DNA of 64,000 nt from Neoarius graeffei (Eukaryota > Chordata > Actinopteri > Siluriformes > Ariidae), in the NCBI RefSeq assembly GCF_027579695.1, contig NC_083570.1:12500551-12564550 (forward strand), written 5' to 3'. Positions 31,701 to 42,664 of the stretch are shown in pieces (position 1 is the first letter of the stretch; the number at the start of each line of letters is the position of its first letter). A program made the translations under genes and the position numbers. Under the pieces are notes generated by a model. That model did not search any database and was not told the DNA's origin. It worked only from the letters and a program-made list of their open reading frames with translations.

Positions 31701-31794
31701 ACACTCGTGGTTTTTGAGTGATGTGATGAGCAAATTACATGGTTCACTGCCACCTAGTGGCCAGAGCATTTAACTACAGCTTTTAAGTCAGAGA

Positions 31795-32887
31795 TCTCAT
31801 CTCATCTCATTATCTGTAGCCGCTTTATCCTGTTCTACAGGGTCGCAGGCAAGCTGGAGCCTATCCCAGCTGACTACAGGCGAAAGGCGGGGTACACCCT
31901 GGACAAGTCGCCAGTTCATCACAGGGCTGACACATAGACACAGACACATACATGTCAACCTATATGGAATGTCCATATTTTATACGGATTTGATTCAATA
32001 AACGTAGTATATGGGTGTACAAATAAAGTGATACGGATTCTTTAAAAAAACTTCAATATTTATTTTGAGCTATAATCAATTCCCACGATGATAACAGAGT
32101 GCATAACATTCATTTACAAATGTACTGTACACCACAGAAAGCACAGACAGCCAGTAAAGAGTCTTATGAAATTGCACATTATCTTGTGGTAGCGAGACTT
32201 CATTCCACATTTGATCATGCGCACACCGCATTGCGAGAATCCCGCCAACCGGGAAGTAACATTTTGTCTGAAACGCGTATTTCCACCTGAATGACTTTCA
32301 CTAGCGACTGAAAAGATTCTGAATAGGCACTCTGGCAAGATCAACACAGACACTTGCTGTGACATGCAGCCTCGTGAGGTATTGGTGCAGACTGCTAAAA
32401 AAGCTGTCATGGAGTACAATTCAGAACATTAGAGTGACACTTTGTGTTTTTGTCAAACATTGGAGCTTTGTATTCATTCTGAAGGTTTATTGTTATTAAT
32501 ATTGAATAAAAAGTAACTTGGATATATCACTGTTAATTATCATTCAAATTTTAGGTAAATTATTTTAATTTGCATCTTATACGGATTTTATAAGGGAAAT
32601 ACGGATTTTGGAGGTTGGTTATACAGGTTTGATTGACCAAAGGTTGACATGTATGCAGACAACCATTCACACTCACATTCACAACTATGGGCAATTTAAA
32701 GTCACCAGTTAACCTAACCTGCATGTCTTTGGACTCCGGGGGAAACTGGAGCACCTAGAGGAAACCCACGCGGACACGGGGAGAACATACAAACTCCACA
32801 CAGAAATGCCCTTGCCGGCCACAGGGCTCGAACCCTGACCTTCTTGCTGTGAGGCGACAGCGCTAACCAATACACCACCGTGCCGCC
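31795..32887 (-). mobile_element. tRNA-derived SINE (minus strand), split by a TIR element
   Basis: Same family as 5256-5650. The (TCATC)n tail starts at 31795, the body runs to 31946, resumes at 32656 and ends with the tRNA-like head (GTGTAT..GGTTAGCGCTGTC on the minus strand) and GGCGGCACGG at 32887. Without the insertion the SINE is about 380 bp. Confidence 0.9.
31941..32661. mobile_element. 709-bp TIR element in the SINE, 6-bp target duplication (element 31947-32655)
   Basis: The ends CATACATGTCAACCT and AGGTTGACATGTATG are perfect 15-bp inverted repeats. CAGACA flanks both sides (31941-31946 and 32656-32661), and the uninterrupted SINE sequence has a single copy, so the duplication is real. 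Near both ends are copies of TATACGGATTTGATT/ATACGGATTTT. No recognisable coding sequence. The superfamily is not recognised; a 6-bp duplication is uncommon. Confidence 0.85.
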
Positions 32888-33500
32888 CCTAAGCTAAACA
32901 TACACATTTTAAAAGTCTTATCGGAGTTTTTAAAATCATTAAAATCATTATTAGCACTTTACAAAGAACTAAAATCATATTGAACACAGATTATGGGAAG
33001 CGGATGCACCATGGGCATCTCTTGGCATATTTTGTTGGGGCTGCAGCTTTAGCCCTCCAAACAAAGACACTCTCTGTTCATCTCTGATGTCACAATAAAT
33101 AAAACTGTGCATCATATTTGTGTAAAATGCTGTAATATTCCTCCAGCTTGTCAGTCAACATGTTTCTTTGGCTTCTGCTGGTGTTACAGTTCAACTGGCT
33201 TCAGCTTGTAAACAAATGCAGGCACACATCTGTCCATGAGGGGAGCGCAAAGCGGGACATGTTTTTACGACAAAAGTGAATTAGGAAAAATAAATGTTTG
33301 TTTTGTTATAATCCGTGACTTTGTCTGGTTTGCTCACATGCAGGTCACTGATTGGTTCGCTCTCGTGCGTCAGCTTTAAATGAATTAATTTATCCTTTAG
33401 GCTAAAACCAAGACTTTTTATAACAGCACATTAAGAAGAGTCTCATTACAGTATTGTTACAACTATTAAACCGTTTCGGTGGATGGATAGTCAGTTTAGG
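32888..33500. repeat. Left arm of a 0.6-kb inverted repeat (partner 41074-41700)
   Basis: Read on the opposite strand this matches 41074-41700 over its whole length with scattered differences; for example GTTACAACTATTAAAC at 33457-33472 is mirrored at 41100-41115. No coding sequence was seen in either arm. They may be two copies of an uncharacterised repeat or an inverted duplication of host DNA. Confidence 0.8.
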
Positions 33501-33829
33501 TTGGGTAATAATTCTGTGATATTATTAAATTTCCCCTTGAGTGATTTAAGATAAAAAAATCTGACAATACTTCACATAAACAGATAAATATTGAGGTATG
33601 ATCCAAGATATTTTTTCACTGCCCCATAGTGGCCATAGCAGGTAACTACAATTTCTAGAACCCATTACCAAGGAGGACAGACATCATCTTTTTATTCATG
33701 TGGATCTTAAAATATCTCGGATTGTGTAAAGTTTGTTGTTGTGATTGTATTCTGGAGAGGTGATGCCCTAAAGACATAAAAAAAAGAACAGACATGAAGA
33801 CATGGGGATGATCCTGAAAATTCCTGGAA
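33501..33829. other. Unassigned AT-rich stretch
   Basis: No gene or recognisable repeat was seen between the left inverted-repeat arm and the finTRIM 3' region. It contains TGCCCCATAGTGGCC-type sequence only. Confidence 0.4.
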
Positions 33830-34899
33830 AGCTTTATTTTGGTCTCCATCTTCCTGATAAAACAAACCAGATTTCTCTGAGAACTAAAACAGGTTATTAG
33901 TAATGAAATATTTCTGAGCGAAACATCCACATTTTAAGGGTTTATTAGAGTCAGTAAACATTTTAACCAAAGCATTATTACCAAATTACAAATTATTATA
34001 TTTACAAACATAAAACTCAATAAATACAGACTTTAGAGAAAGTTCAGGCATTTTGCTGCACTAATTTCAGAAATCAGTAGAGATTTTATATTTTATTGGC
34101 TGTACATTCAGATCTTACAATTTCACTTCCTTTATATCTGTAACTGATGATTCTAGACTGAGGCTAAATTCAGAGTTTTAACATTGTGTTTTTAATGATT
34201 TAATGTTCATAATTTTTTTCACAATTGAGGATCAATAAGGAAATGTGCATGGAGTTCTTTTTTAATCAACAAATTAGTGACTATAAAACACCAAAAACTC
34301 ATTATTTTTTTGGATCGCACAACCTCACAGTTGGGACTGAATTTACTCTAAAATCCCAGTAGAACCCAAACCCAGCGTATAGAGGCTGAGTGAATGTGGT
34401 GTGGACTCTGTGGAGGAGCTTCATCGTGTCAGAGACGCTGTAGAAGGACAGAGTTCCTGCACTGTGATCCACATACACTCCTATTCTGGAGAGGGATAGA
34501 ACTCTGAGATCAGTCTCAATGCTGTTGTGATAGAAAGAGAGAGAAGAAGAGCACAGACTCCAGGACTGATTGTTGAATCCAAACGCACACTCATTACCCC
34601 GTCCTTTCCTTCTGATGTCTTTATAGGAGACTGATATGTACACATATCTCTCACTGCTCCACTCCACCTCCCAGTAACAGCGTCCACACACTCTCTCCTT
34701 ACACAACACCTGCCTGTAGGAGTCAAATCTCTCTGGATGATCAGAGTACGGCTGCTTTCTCTCACTGCCCATCACCACTCTGTTCTTCTCAGACAGAATG
34801 AGGCGATAATTTACTGTGTTGGGATCCAGAGTCAGATCGCAGAAATCTAAACACATGAAAAATGTGAACATGTTAGATATTAATCACAGCATAGATTTA

Positions 34900-35105
34900 T
34901 GTGGAGTGTGTGTATGCGTGTTTGTGCATGTTGTACAGACCCTCCAGGATTTCGCGATGTTGCGATTTGCAACTTCAACACAAATTCAACCAATCCCCGC
35001 GAATTCATGCACGTTGTGGACATGTCTGTGTTGGGTTCTGCATGTTGTAGATATGTGAGGGTGTGTTTGTGCATGTTTTAGACACGTGTGCATGTGTGTG
35101 TTGCA

Positions 35106-35142
<37 letters not shown>

Positions 35143-35560
35143 TGTAGACAATTGTGTTTGTGTATGTTATAGACATGTGTATGTGTGTGCGCGCGTTAAA
35201 AAGATGTGTATGTGTTTGTGCATGATCTATGTGTGTGTATGTTTATGCATATTGTACGTTTGTGTGTTTGTGAATGTTGTACGCACATGTGTGTGTTTTG
35301 TGCATGTTCTATATGTGGGTGTGTTTTTGCGCATGTCGTACACGTGTGTGTTTGGTCATGTTGTAGATGTGTGTGTTTGCTTTTGCGTGTTCTAGACATG
35401 TGTGTATGTTTGTGCACATTGTAGATGTGCAAGTGTATTTGTGCGTGTTGTAGTCACGTGTGTGCGCGCGCGCGTGTTCTAGACGTGTGTGTGTACATGT
35501 TGTAGATGTGTGTATCCTTGTGCATGTTGTAGACATGTGTGTGTGGGTGTGTGTTGTAGA
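34900..35560. repeat. GT-rich minisatellite in the last intron of finTRIM pseudogene B
   Basis: Irregular repeats of a 25-40 bp unit containing TGTTGTAGACATGTGTGTG. The same unit in reverse complement begins at 63736 in gene C (for example CATCTACAACATG). Cysteine-rich frames predicted here are repeat artefacts. Confidence 0.85.
34936..35008. mobile_element. Left-end fragment of the CAGACCCTCC TIR element
   Basis: 73 bp beginning CAGACCCTCCAGGATTTCGC and running to CCCCGCGAATTCA, nearly identical to 11712-11784. The right end of this copy is missing. It lies inside the minisatellite intron of pseudogene B. Confidence 0.85.
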
Positions 35561-36125
35561 CGTACATTTCAGAAACTCATCTCTGCTCTCTGGCTCTGAG
35601 AGTAAAATCTGAACGTCTTCAACTGTGGAGAGAGAAATAAAATGGTCTGATGGTAAAACCCATAAAATCAGACATTTGTGTAAATCATCACTTGTGTGTA
35701 GATCAGAAATCACACTTCAGTCTTGAAGCACCAGAGTGCAGAGTTTCTCAGCTCGAACACAAACTCATTCACATCAGCAGTTCATCAGCAAGACTCCAAT
35801 CAGGTGAGTGTTAAAAACTCTAAACTGTGCAGTGCTTTGGTGCTCAGGAACAAAGACTGACACCTCGACATCACTGTCACCGAGCGAGTAAAGACTTCCC
35901 TCACTCCAGCAGGAACAGATCCTCTTACCATGTTCAGGGATTTTGATGAGTTCCTCCTGGCAGAATTCCTCGAGTCTCTTTCAGATCAGAGAGAGATTTC
36001 CTCACTCCAACAAATGAGAGATGTTGATTGAAAGTGATGCTGGGTGAGTCCTCATGTCCAGAAGAGACACAGAGAGACTGGAAACTCTACAGAGAGAAAG
36101 AAACAAACATCATGAAGTTAAAAAG

Positions 36126-36697
36126 TGTTAGGACTGGGACTGTTTTGGCCTCTAGAGGCCGCTGTTATTTCCATCTTGTCATGTTTGTTTTGGCCTCTAG
36201 AGGCTGCCACTGTGTTTTTGTGTTTGTCTTCTTTGCCTGTTTCCTACCCCACCCTGTTCCTTAATTAGTGTGTCTATAAATACCCCGGTGTTTGTTCCCT
36301 TGTCACGGAGTCTATGCTATGCTGTTAGTGCTAGTTCCCTCTGTCCCATGTACCTTGCCTGTGTCTTTGTATTCTTGGTTTTTGCTTCTTTCTTTTGGAC
36401 TTTGTGGATTTTGTTTTGACCTTTGGATCTTCTGGGTGTTTGAGTTTTTGCCTCTTCTTTTCTCATTTGGATTTTGGACTTTGAACCTTGGGATATTTTA
36501 TTTCTGTTTATCTTCTGAGCTTTGGATTATTCTTTTTGTTTTTTTCCCTTGGATTGTACATATTGTAAATAAACTTTGATACTTTTCTACTTCTGCCTCA
36601 CGCCTCTGCACTTGAGTCATCCCCCTGGTGGCCTAGTGGGGGTTTGCTGGATTACCACACCAGCGAACCAGGTTCGAATCCCAGCAAAACCTTAACA
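36126..36697 (+). repeat. 5' LTR of a sushi-like Gypsy element (copy 1, plus strand)
   Basis: TGTTAGGACTGGG to CTTAACA, 572 bp. It contains TATAAATA (near 36274) and AATAAA (near 36568). Two CCTCTAGAGGC palindromes lie near the U3 start. About 90% similar by eye to the LTR at 39479-40070 in opposite orientation, so the two are related but separate copies. Left flank AAAAG has no partner. Confidence 0.85.
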
Positions 36698-36710
36698 GAA
36701 AAACTCCTTC

Positions 36711-36832
36711 ATGACCGACTCAGCAGAGGCTTCTTCATCTGTCTACCCGGCCAACCTTCAGGGAATGATGGCTGCGTTAACACGCCTCGGATCCACCATG
36801 GACGGACTCTCGCAAGCCAACATGAGACCCTT
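36711..36832 (+). pseudogene. gag start of Gypsy copy 1, truncated
   Basis: Encodes MTDSAEASSSVYPANLQGMM and about 20 further residues, then is cut where the opposite-strand LTR of copy 2 begins (36833). Equivalent to the gag start at 39465 on the minus strand. Confidence 0.85.
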
Positions 36833-37329
36833 TGTTAGGGTTGTGCTGGGATTTGAATCTGGTTTGCTGGTGTGATAATCCAGCAAACCCCCACTAGGCC
36901 ACCAGGGGGATGACTCAAGTGCAGAGGCGTGAGGCGGAAGTAGAAAAGTATCAAAAACAGTTTATTTACACTACAATCTAACAATCTAAAGGAAAAAAAA
37001 CAGAATAATCAGAAGATAAACCAAAAATAAAAATATCCAAAGGAACACAGTCCAAAATCCAAATAAGAAAAAAGGCAAAAACTCAAATGCTCAGAAGATC
37101 AAAAAGGTCAAAAACAAAATCCACAAAGTCCAAAAGAAAGAAGCAAAAACCAACAATACAAAGACACAGGCAAGGTACATGGGACAGAGGGAACTAGCAC
37201 TAACAGCATAACATAGGAAAAAGACTCCGTGATAAGGGAACAAACAGAGGGGTATTTATACACAAACTAATTAAGGACAGGGCGGGGCAGGCAATAAGAC
37301 AAAAACAAAACACAGAACACAGTGGTGAC

Positions 37330-38630
37330 CCCTAGACCCTCCCAGTCCACAAGATATTGGAGGCCCCCGTGAACCTGGCGGGAGTCCAGCAGGCGGCGCA
37401 CGGTGAACACAGTCTGACCCTGGAAGATGCGGGGGGTTCCTAGGGGCAGGGGCATACGTGGACGTCAGTACGGGCCGCAACAGGGAAACATGGAATGTGG
37501 GGTTGATCCTTAGCGTACGTGGTAACTGGAGCCGGTAGGAGACAGGGTTAACTCTGCGTACAACCTTGAAGGGGCCAATGTAGCGAGGAGCAAGCTTGCG
37601 GTTCTCCACCCGCAGCGGAAGGTCCTTGGTGGACAGCCAAACCCGCTGCCCAGGGCAGAAACTGTGGGCAGGTCTCCTATGGCAGTTGGCCTGAGTCTGG
37701 TTGGTACTGGAGGTCTGGATGAGTGTCCTCCTGACCTTGCTCCAGGTCTTGCGACACCGTCTCACGTAATGGTTGACCGAGGGCACCCCAGCGTCCTCCT
37801 CCTGGTCCAGAAACAGAGGTGGCTGGAACCCGAATTGGCACTGGAACGGCAACAGCTTGGTGGCCGATGACTGCAGGGTGTTGTGGGCATGCTCTGCCCA
37901 TGGCAGCCAGGTGCTCCACGATGTCGGGTTATCCATAGCCAGGCCTTGCAGGGTGGTTTCCAGGTCCTGGTTGAGCCTCTCCGTCTGGCCGTTGGACTGG
38001 ACCAGAGGAGAGGCTGGCAGTGTCCCCGATGCTCTTGCAGAACCCGTGCCATACTCGGGAGGAGAACTGGGGCCCCCGGTCAGAGACGATGTCCTGAGGG
38101 AGACCAAAAACTCGGAAGACATGAGTGAACAACAATTTAGCAGTGTCAAGGGCAGAGGGGAGTTTGCACAGTGGAATAAAGCAGCAGGCCTTGGAGAATC
38201 TGTCCACTATGACCAATATGACAGTGTTACCTTGAGACTCAGGGAGACCCGTGATGAAGTCGACCGCCACATGGGACCAGGGATGCCGGGGAATAGGCAG
38301 AGGATGCAGGAGACCCTGGGGACGCTGTCGCGGGTTCTTGGTTCTGGTGCAGACCTCACAGGACAGGATGAATGACCTCACTTCCTTCTCCATGTTAGGC
38401 CACCAGAAGCATCTTTTCAAGAAGTCCAGGGTCCTCCGAGCTCCCGGGTGGGTGGTGAGAGGTGAAGAGTGACCCCACTGGAGAACCTTGGCCCGGACTT
38501 GACGAGGGACATGATGCTCGGAAGTGACCAGGCTTGCCACAGTAGATGCAGCACTTGTCCCTCCTTCTGCGCTCCCTCTCAGATCTGGAGAGGCGAGTAC
38601 AGCCCACTTGCATGGGTTCTGGACAGTCAC
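37330..38630 (-). pseudogene. Gypsy integrase with chromodomain, frameshifted
   Basis: A zinc-binding part ([19 protein letters not shown], then CEVCTRTK) and catalytic D ([10 protein letters not shown]) and D (IVSDRGPQF) lie in one frame (37929-38630). The third acid lies in another ([11 protein letters not shown], 37271-38149). Then comes the SH3-like GPFKVV...YRL..P block and a cut-off chromodomain ([18 protein letters not shown]). The frameshift near 38050 breaks the enzyme. Chromodomain and order fit the sushi-like/chromovirus branch. Confidence 0.82.
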
Positions 38631-39465
38631 TGGAGGAGGTAGACGGGCTCCAGGTAGAGGCAGGGAGGCTGGGGAGGCTCAGGACTTGGCGGCGTTCTCT
38701 CATCCTGTTGTCCAGACGAGTAGAATGTGAGATCAGTGTTTCAAGGTCACTTGGGCATCCGATAGAAGTCAGACTGTCTTTGATGGGGTCAGACAGACCA
38801 TGGTGGAAGGCTGACACCAGGGCAGTCTCGTTCCATCCACTTACTGCTGCGAGCATCCGGAATGAGACGGCGTAGTCTGCGACGCTTCCCCCTTGCCGGA
38901 TGGTCATGAGCTTTCTGGCTGCGTCTTTACTGATGTCTGCTTGATCGAAGACATGCAGCATCTCCTCAGTAAACAGCTGGAAATCAGAGCACTCAGGTCC
39001 CTGTCTCTGCCAGATAGCAGTAGCCCAGGCTCATGCCTTACCAGCTAACAAGGTTATCACAAAGGCAATCTTGCGGCAATCCGTAGTGTAGGTGGTAGGC
39101 TGAAACTCAAAGGTGAGTTGACACTGGGTAAGGAACTCTCGACACTCACTGTGCTTGCCGTCATACCTCTGTGGTGCAGGAAGGCTGGGTTCACGAGGTG
39201 AAGAAGGCAGCATGGCAGGAAGCACTGGAGCAGGAGCAGATGGTGGAGCAGAATCAGGCGGAGGAGATGGGGGCAGAGAAGTCAGCTGTACCAGGGTTCT
39301 CCCAATCTGCTGAAGCAGTACCTCGTGGCGAGCAAGGGTCTCACGTTGGCTTGCGAGAGTCCATCCATGAGTGTCCATGGTGGATCCGAGGCGTGTTAAC
39401 GCAGCCATCATTCCCTGAAGGTTGGCCGGGTAGACAGATGAAGAAGCCTCTGCTGAGTCGGTCAT
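38395..39465 (-). pseudogene. Gypsy gag (copy 2), one in-frame stop
   Basis: Starts MTDSAEASSSVYPANLQ at 39465 and reaches LAGKA, then a TGA near 39031. The same frame resumes with a capsid-like region and ends with the zinc knuckle [15 protein letters not shown] near 38535. The first half contains a proline/serine-rich linker. It would otherwise form the particle that packages element RNA. Confidence 0.85.
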
Positions 39466-39478
39466 GACGGAGTCTTTC

Positions 39479-40070
39479 TGTTAGGGTTTTGCTGGGATTC
39501 GAACCTGGTTCGCTGGTGTGATAATCCAGCAAACCCCCACTAGGCCACCAGGGGAATGACTCAAGTGCAGAGGCATGAGGCGGAAGTAGAAAGGTATCAA
39601 AAACAGTTTATTTACACTATGTACAATCTAAAGGAAAAAACAAAAAGAATAATCCAAAGCTCAGAAGATACACCAAAAATAAAAATATCCAAAAGGTACA
39701 AAGTCCAAAATCCAAATAAGAAAAAAGGCAAAAACTCAAATGCTCAGAAGATCAAAAAGGTCAAAAACAAAATCCACAAAGTCCAAAAAGAAAGAAACAA
39801 AAACCAACAATACAAAGCCACAGGCAAGGTATATGGGACAGAGGGAACTAGCACTAACAGCATAACATAGGAAAAAGACTCCATGACAAGGGAACAAACA
39901 GAGGGGTATTTATACATGAACTAATTAAGGACAGGGCGGGGCAGGAAACAGGCAATAAGACAAAAACAAAACACAGAACACAGTGGTGACCTCTAGAGGC
40001 CCAAAACAAACATGACCAGAAAAGGAAAAAACAGTGGCCTCTAGAGGCCAAAACAGTCCCAGTCCTAACA
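39479..40070 (-). repeat. 5' LTR of Gypsy copy 2 (592 bp)
   Basis: TG...CA ends on the minus strand (TGTTAGGACTGGG to CCCTAACA). A TATA element (TATAAATA, minus strand, near 39910) lies in the expected place. Confidence 0.88.
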
Positions 40071-41073
40071 CCTTCTGCACAGAGGTGTCAATGTATGTGT
40101 TCCTCAGGAGGAACTCCGTCATGCGCCAGGCAACAATACTGAAGAATATCTTGCTCTCGATGCTGAGGAGTGAGATGATCCTGAATTGCTCAATGGTAAT
40201 TGAGCTCTCCTCCTTTGGAATCCAGACCCCTTCTGCGTGTCTCCACTGCTGGGCCACCTTCCCCCTTCTCCAAATGACCCTGAGGATCGTTCATAGTCGC
40301 TTCACGAGTCTGGGGCATCTCTTGTAAACCACATATGGCACTCTGCTGGGGCCCGGTGCTGAATTAGATCTGGCTGCCCTGACAACCTCTTCAACTTCTT
40401 TCAAAGTTGGCTCCTTGGTGTTAAATGCCGAGGTGGGTTCTGGCAGAGTTATCAGGGTTCTGCATGGCCCAAGGTCTTCCTCTCTTGCATTGTCACTGTA
40501 GGTGGCGTTGAGGTACTTATCAACCTCGTCTTCAGTGCAGACAAGGTGGCCACTTCTTTTTTGCCCAAGGATCTTCTTGGTGAAAACAAAGGGGTTCGAG
40601 ATGAAGGCTGCATGTCTCCTGGCTCTCTCCCTACCCCTCCTCCTATGCCACTCTACTCGACGGAGGGTGGTGAGTTTTTTCCTCAGGATGCTACGGAGCT
40701 CTGCCAGCCCGGCCTTCTCCTCCTCCCTTGCCACCTTAAACTGCCGTCCAAGCAGTCTAAGCTCCTGTCTAAGCTGGCTTATTTTCACCTCCTGTCTGTT
40801 TGGCTCCCCTGGACGTCTGGTTGGCTGTTGTTCCTTTAAGCCAAACCTCTCAGCACCAATGCTGATGATCATTGCAGACATTGACAGCAATTTCTGGTCT
40901 GCATCTCCCCTTACAGTGGCATCAAGGACTTGATCCAGATCTTCATCAAACTGGAGCCACTCTCTTTCTTTGTTGGCAGCAGGCCACATGACCCGACGGT
41001 GATCAGAATGCTTGAAACGAGGTAGGATTTGTGGGGCGTGGAGGGTCTGGGCACTGTGGGTGCCTAAACTGCC
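40071..41073 (-). pseudogene. LINE reverse transcriptase fragment
   Basis: Minus-strand frames (40291-41118 and 40075-40257) encode the pre-RT and early RT region: RRHAAFISNPFVFTKKILG, then PTSAFNTKEPTLKEVEEVV, then SAPGPSRVPYVVYK, then EGVWIPKEESS and FRIISLLSIESKIFF. The palm and 3' part are missing because the sequence stops at the Gypsy LTR. The pattern is that of a teleost non-LTR element of unsettled clade. One frameshift separates the two frames. Confidence 0.72.
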
Positions 41074-41700
41074 TAAACTGACTATCTGTCCACCAAAACA
41101 GTTTAATAGTTGTAACAATACTGTAATGAGACTCTTCTTAATGTGCTGTTATAAAAAGTCTTGGTTTTAGCCTAAAGGGTAAATTAATTCATTTTAAGCT
41201 GAGGTATGATTGCGAACCAATCAGTGACCTGCATGTGAGCAAACCAGACAAAGTCACGGATTATAACAAAACAAACATTTATTCCTACTAATTCACTTTT
41301 ACGCCACTGTTGTAAAAACAAGTCCCACTTTGCGCTCTCCTCATGGACAGATGTGTGTATGTATTTGTTTATAAGCTGAAGCCAGTTGAACTGTAACACT
41401 GACAGAAGCTAAAGAAACATGTTGACTGACAAGGTGGAGGAATATTACAGGATTTTACACAAATATGTTGCACAGTTTTATTTATTGTGACATCAGAGAT
41501 GAATACTAGTGGGTTTTTTTTTTTTGGAGGGCTAAAGCTGAAGCCCCACCAAAATATGCCTAGAAATGCCCATGGTGCGTCAACTTCCCATTATCTGTGT
41601 TCAAAAGAATTTTAGTCCTTTGTAATGTGGTAATAATGATTTTAATGCTTTTAAAAACTCCAATAAAACCTTAGAAACGTGTATGTGTAGTTCAGTAAAT
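41074..41700. repeat. Right arm of a 0.6-kb inverted repeat (partner 32888-33500)
   Basis: Mirror copy of 32888-33500; see there. It lies directly beside the LINE fragment. Confidence 0.8.
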
Positions 41701-41768
41701 TAGTAATAATAATTTTCCCAATAAGCACTGCCTTTATGAATGCTGTTTCAATGTAACTGTTTAGTACA

Positions 41769-41801
<33 letters not shown>

Positions 41802-42664
41802 TATTATTATTATTAATAATGCTGGATATCTGACCAAAAAGCTGTACGGTAGTTAAAGGCTTTGGCCACTAGTTGGGAGTGAAACGTGTAATTCGCTTCT
41901 CACATAACTCAAATACCATGATTATGTGGAATGGAATGAATGAAGGCAACAGATTCTTCTCCAGGTTTTCTTTCTTCATTGCCATTTTGTTCCCCAGATG
42001 CCTTTATAAAGGATCAATATGATTAGCTGAGTAGAGGATAACTGTCTGAATAATTCACATTACATGCCCCTAACTGAGCACCAACTCCTCAGTTGCTGCT
42101 TGATTGCAAAAATGATGTTGCACTAACATTCAATTAGTTATGTTATCAGCAGTAATTATTCTGTTATTAGATTATCTCCACCACTTAGCACAGTTCTGTT
42201 TTCTTTCTCTCTCTTTTTCTTATTTCTTTTACTTTTCTCTGAAAATATCAACTGTTCAAAAATAAACTTACAGAAGTCCCACCTGCTACCAAAACAGGAA
42301 TTTATACATCATAGGATTTGGAGAGTTTTCATGCACTTCCTGTCAGCCATCAGGGGGTGCTCTCAAAATTGGGGCTCCAAGCAATTGCTGTTGCAATGCA
42401 AATGTGTGGAAATGTACATTTTTTATTTTTAATGCAATTAATTTTTATATAATTTTATAAATAGCAAAACAAAAACTACAACAAAATCACTGACTTTCTG
42501 AAAGGAATTAAAAAAAAAACCTGAGATATGATTTTGATGCTAATCTAAAATGGACTTTGGCTGATTCCACACTTTTATTTGGGCTTTTTATGAGGAGACT
42601 GGCTACCTAATGCTTTCTTCTTGTGAAACTGAGGTTAGGTGTTTCCAAAGCAATTTAGTGATAA
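41701..42664. other. Unassigned AT-rich stretch with an (AAT)n/(ATT)n run
   Basis: No gene was found. A (AAT)n run at 41768-41801 turns into (ATT)n up to about 41817. Otherwise unique-looking AT-rich sequence up to the Rex3 insertion. Confidence 0.5.

Larger units (their letters stand above)
33830..36036 (-). pseudogene. finTRIM pseudogene B (last three exons and 3' region), inverted
   Basis: On the minus strand: a fragment of exon 4 (35930-36036), exon 5 (35566-35622, 57 nt, same length as in genes A and C), and an open B30.2 exon (34302-34846) with LDPNTVNYRLILSE to VRLCDPKK, then the family 3' region (33830-34301). Exon 4 starts abruptly at about 36036, and RING, B-boxes and coiled coil are absent. 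Exon 4 has lost two bases (CTGAAAGAGACTC against CTGAAAAAGAGACTC in gene A), shifting the frame. Splice sites of exons 5 and 6 are intact. The long GT-rich intron matches that of gene C more than gene A, so B probably derives from a C-like copy. Orientation is opposite to A and C. Confidence 0.88.
36833..40070 (-). mobile_element. Gypsy copy 2 (minus strand), internally deleted: gag and integrase only
   Basis: 5' LTR 39479-40070, gag 38395-39465, integrase plus chromodomain 37330-38630, truncated 3' LTR 36833-37330. Protease, RT and RNase H are absent between the gag zinc knuckle and the integrase finger. The 3' LTR is missing its U3 start and is joined to the middle of the chromodomain. Outer right flank CCTT (40071-40074) matches the four bases before the left end (36829-36832), but the flanks otherwise belong to different sequences (a LINE on the right, gag of copy 1 on the left). 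Confidence 0.82.

Noticed and set aside
35063-35395. Cysteine-rich open frames resembling a small secreted protein
   Set aside because: They are translations of the GT-rich minisatellite in a finTRIM intron; all frames on both strands look cysteine- or histidine-rich there.
36126-40070. A second palindromic cDNA insertion like 52757-53529
   Set aside because: Both outer ends are U3, but the two LTRs differ by roughly a tenth of their bases and the outer flanks (AAAAG and CCTTC) do not match, so two separate insertions plus rearrangement are likelier.
32888-41700. One giant transposon with 0.6-kb terminal inverted repeats
   Set aside because: No target duplication was found at the outer edges, similarity fades gradually, and the contents are independent insertions.
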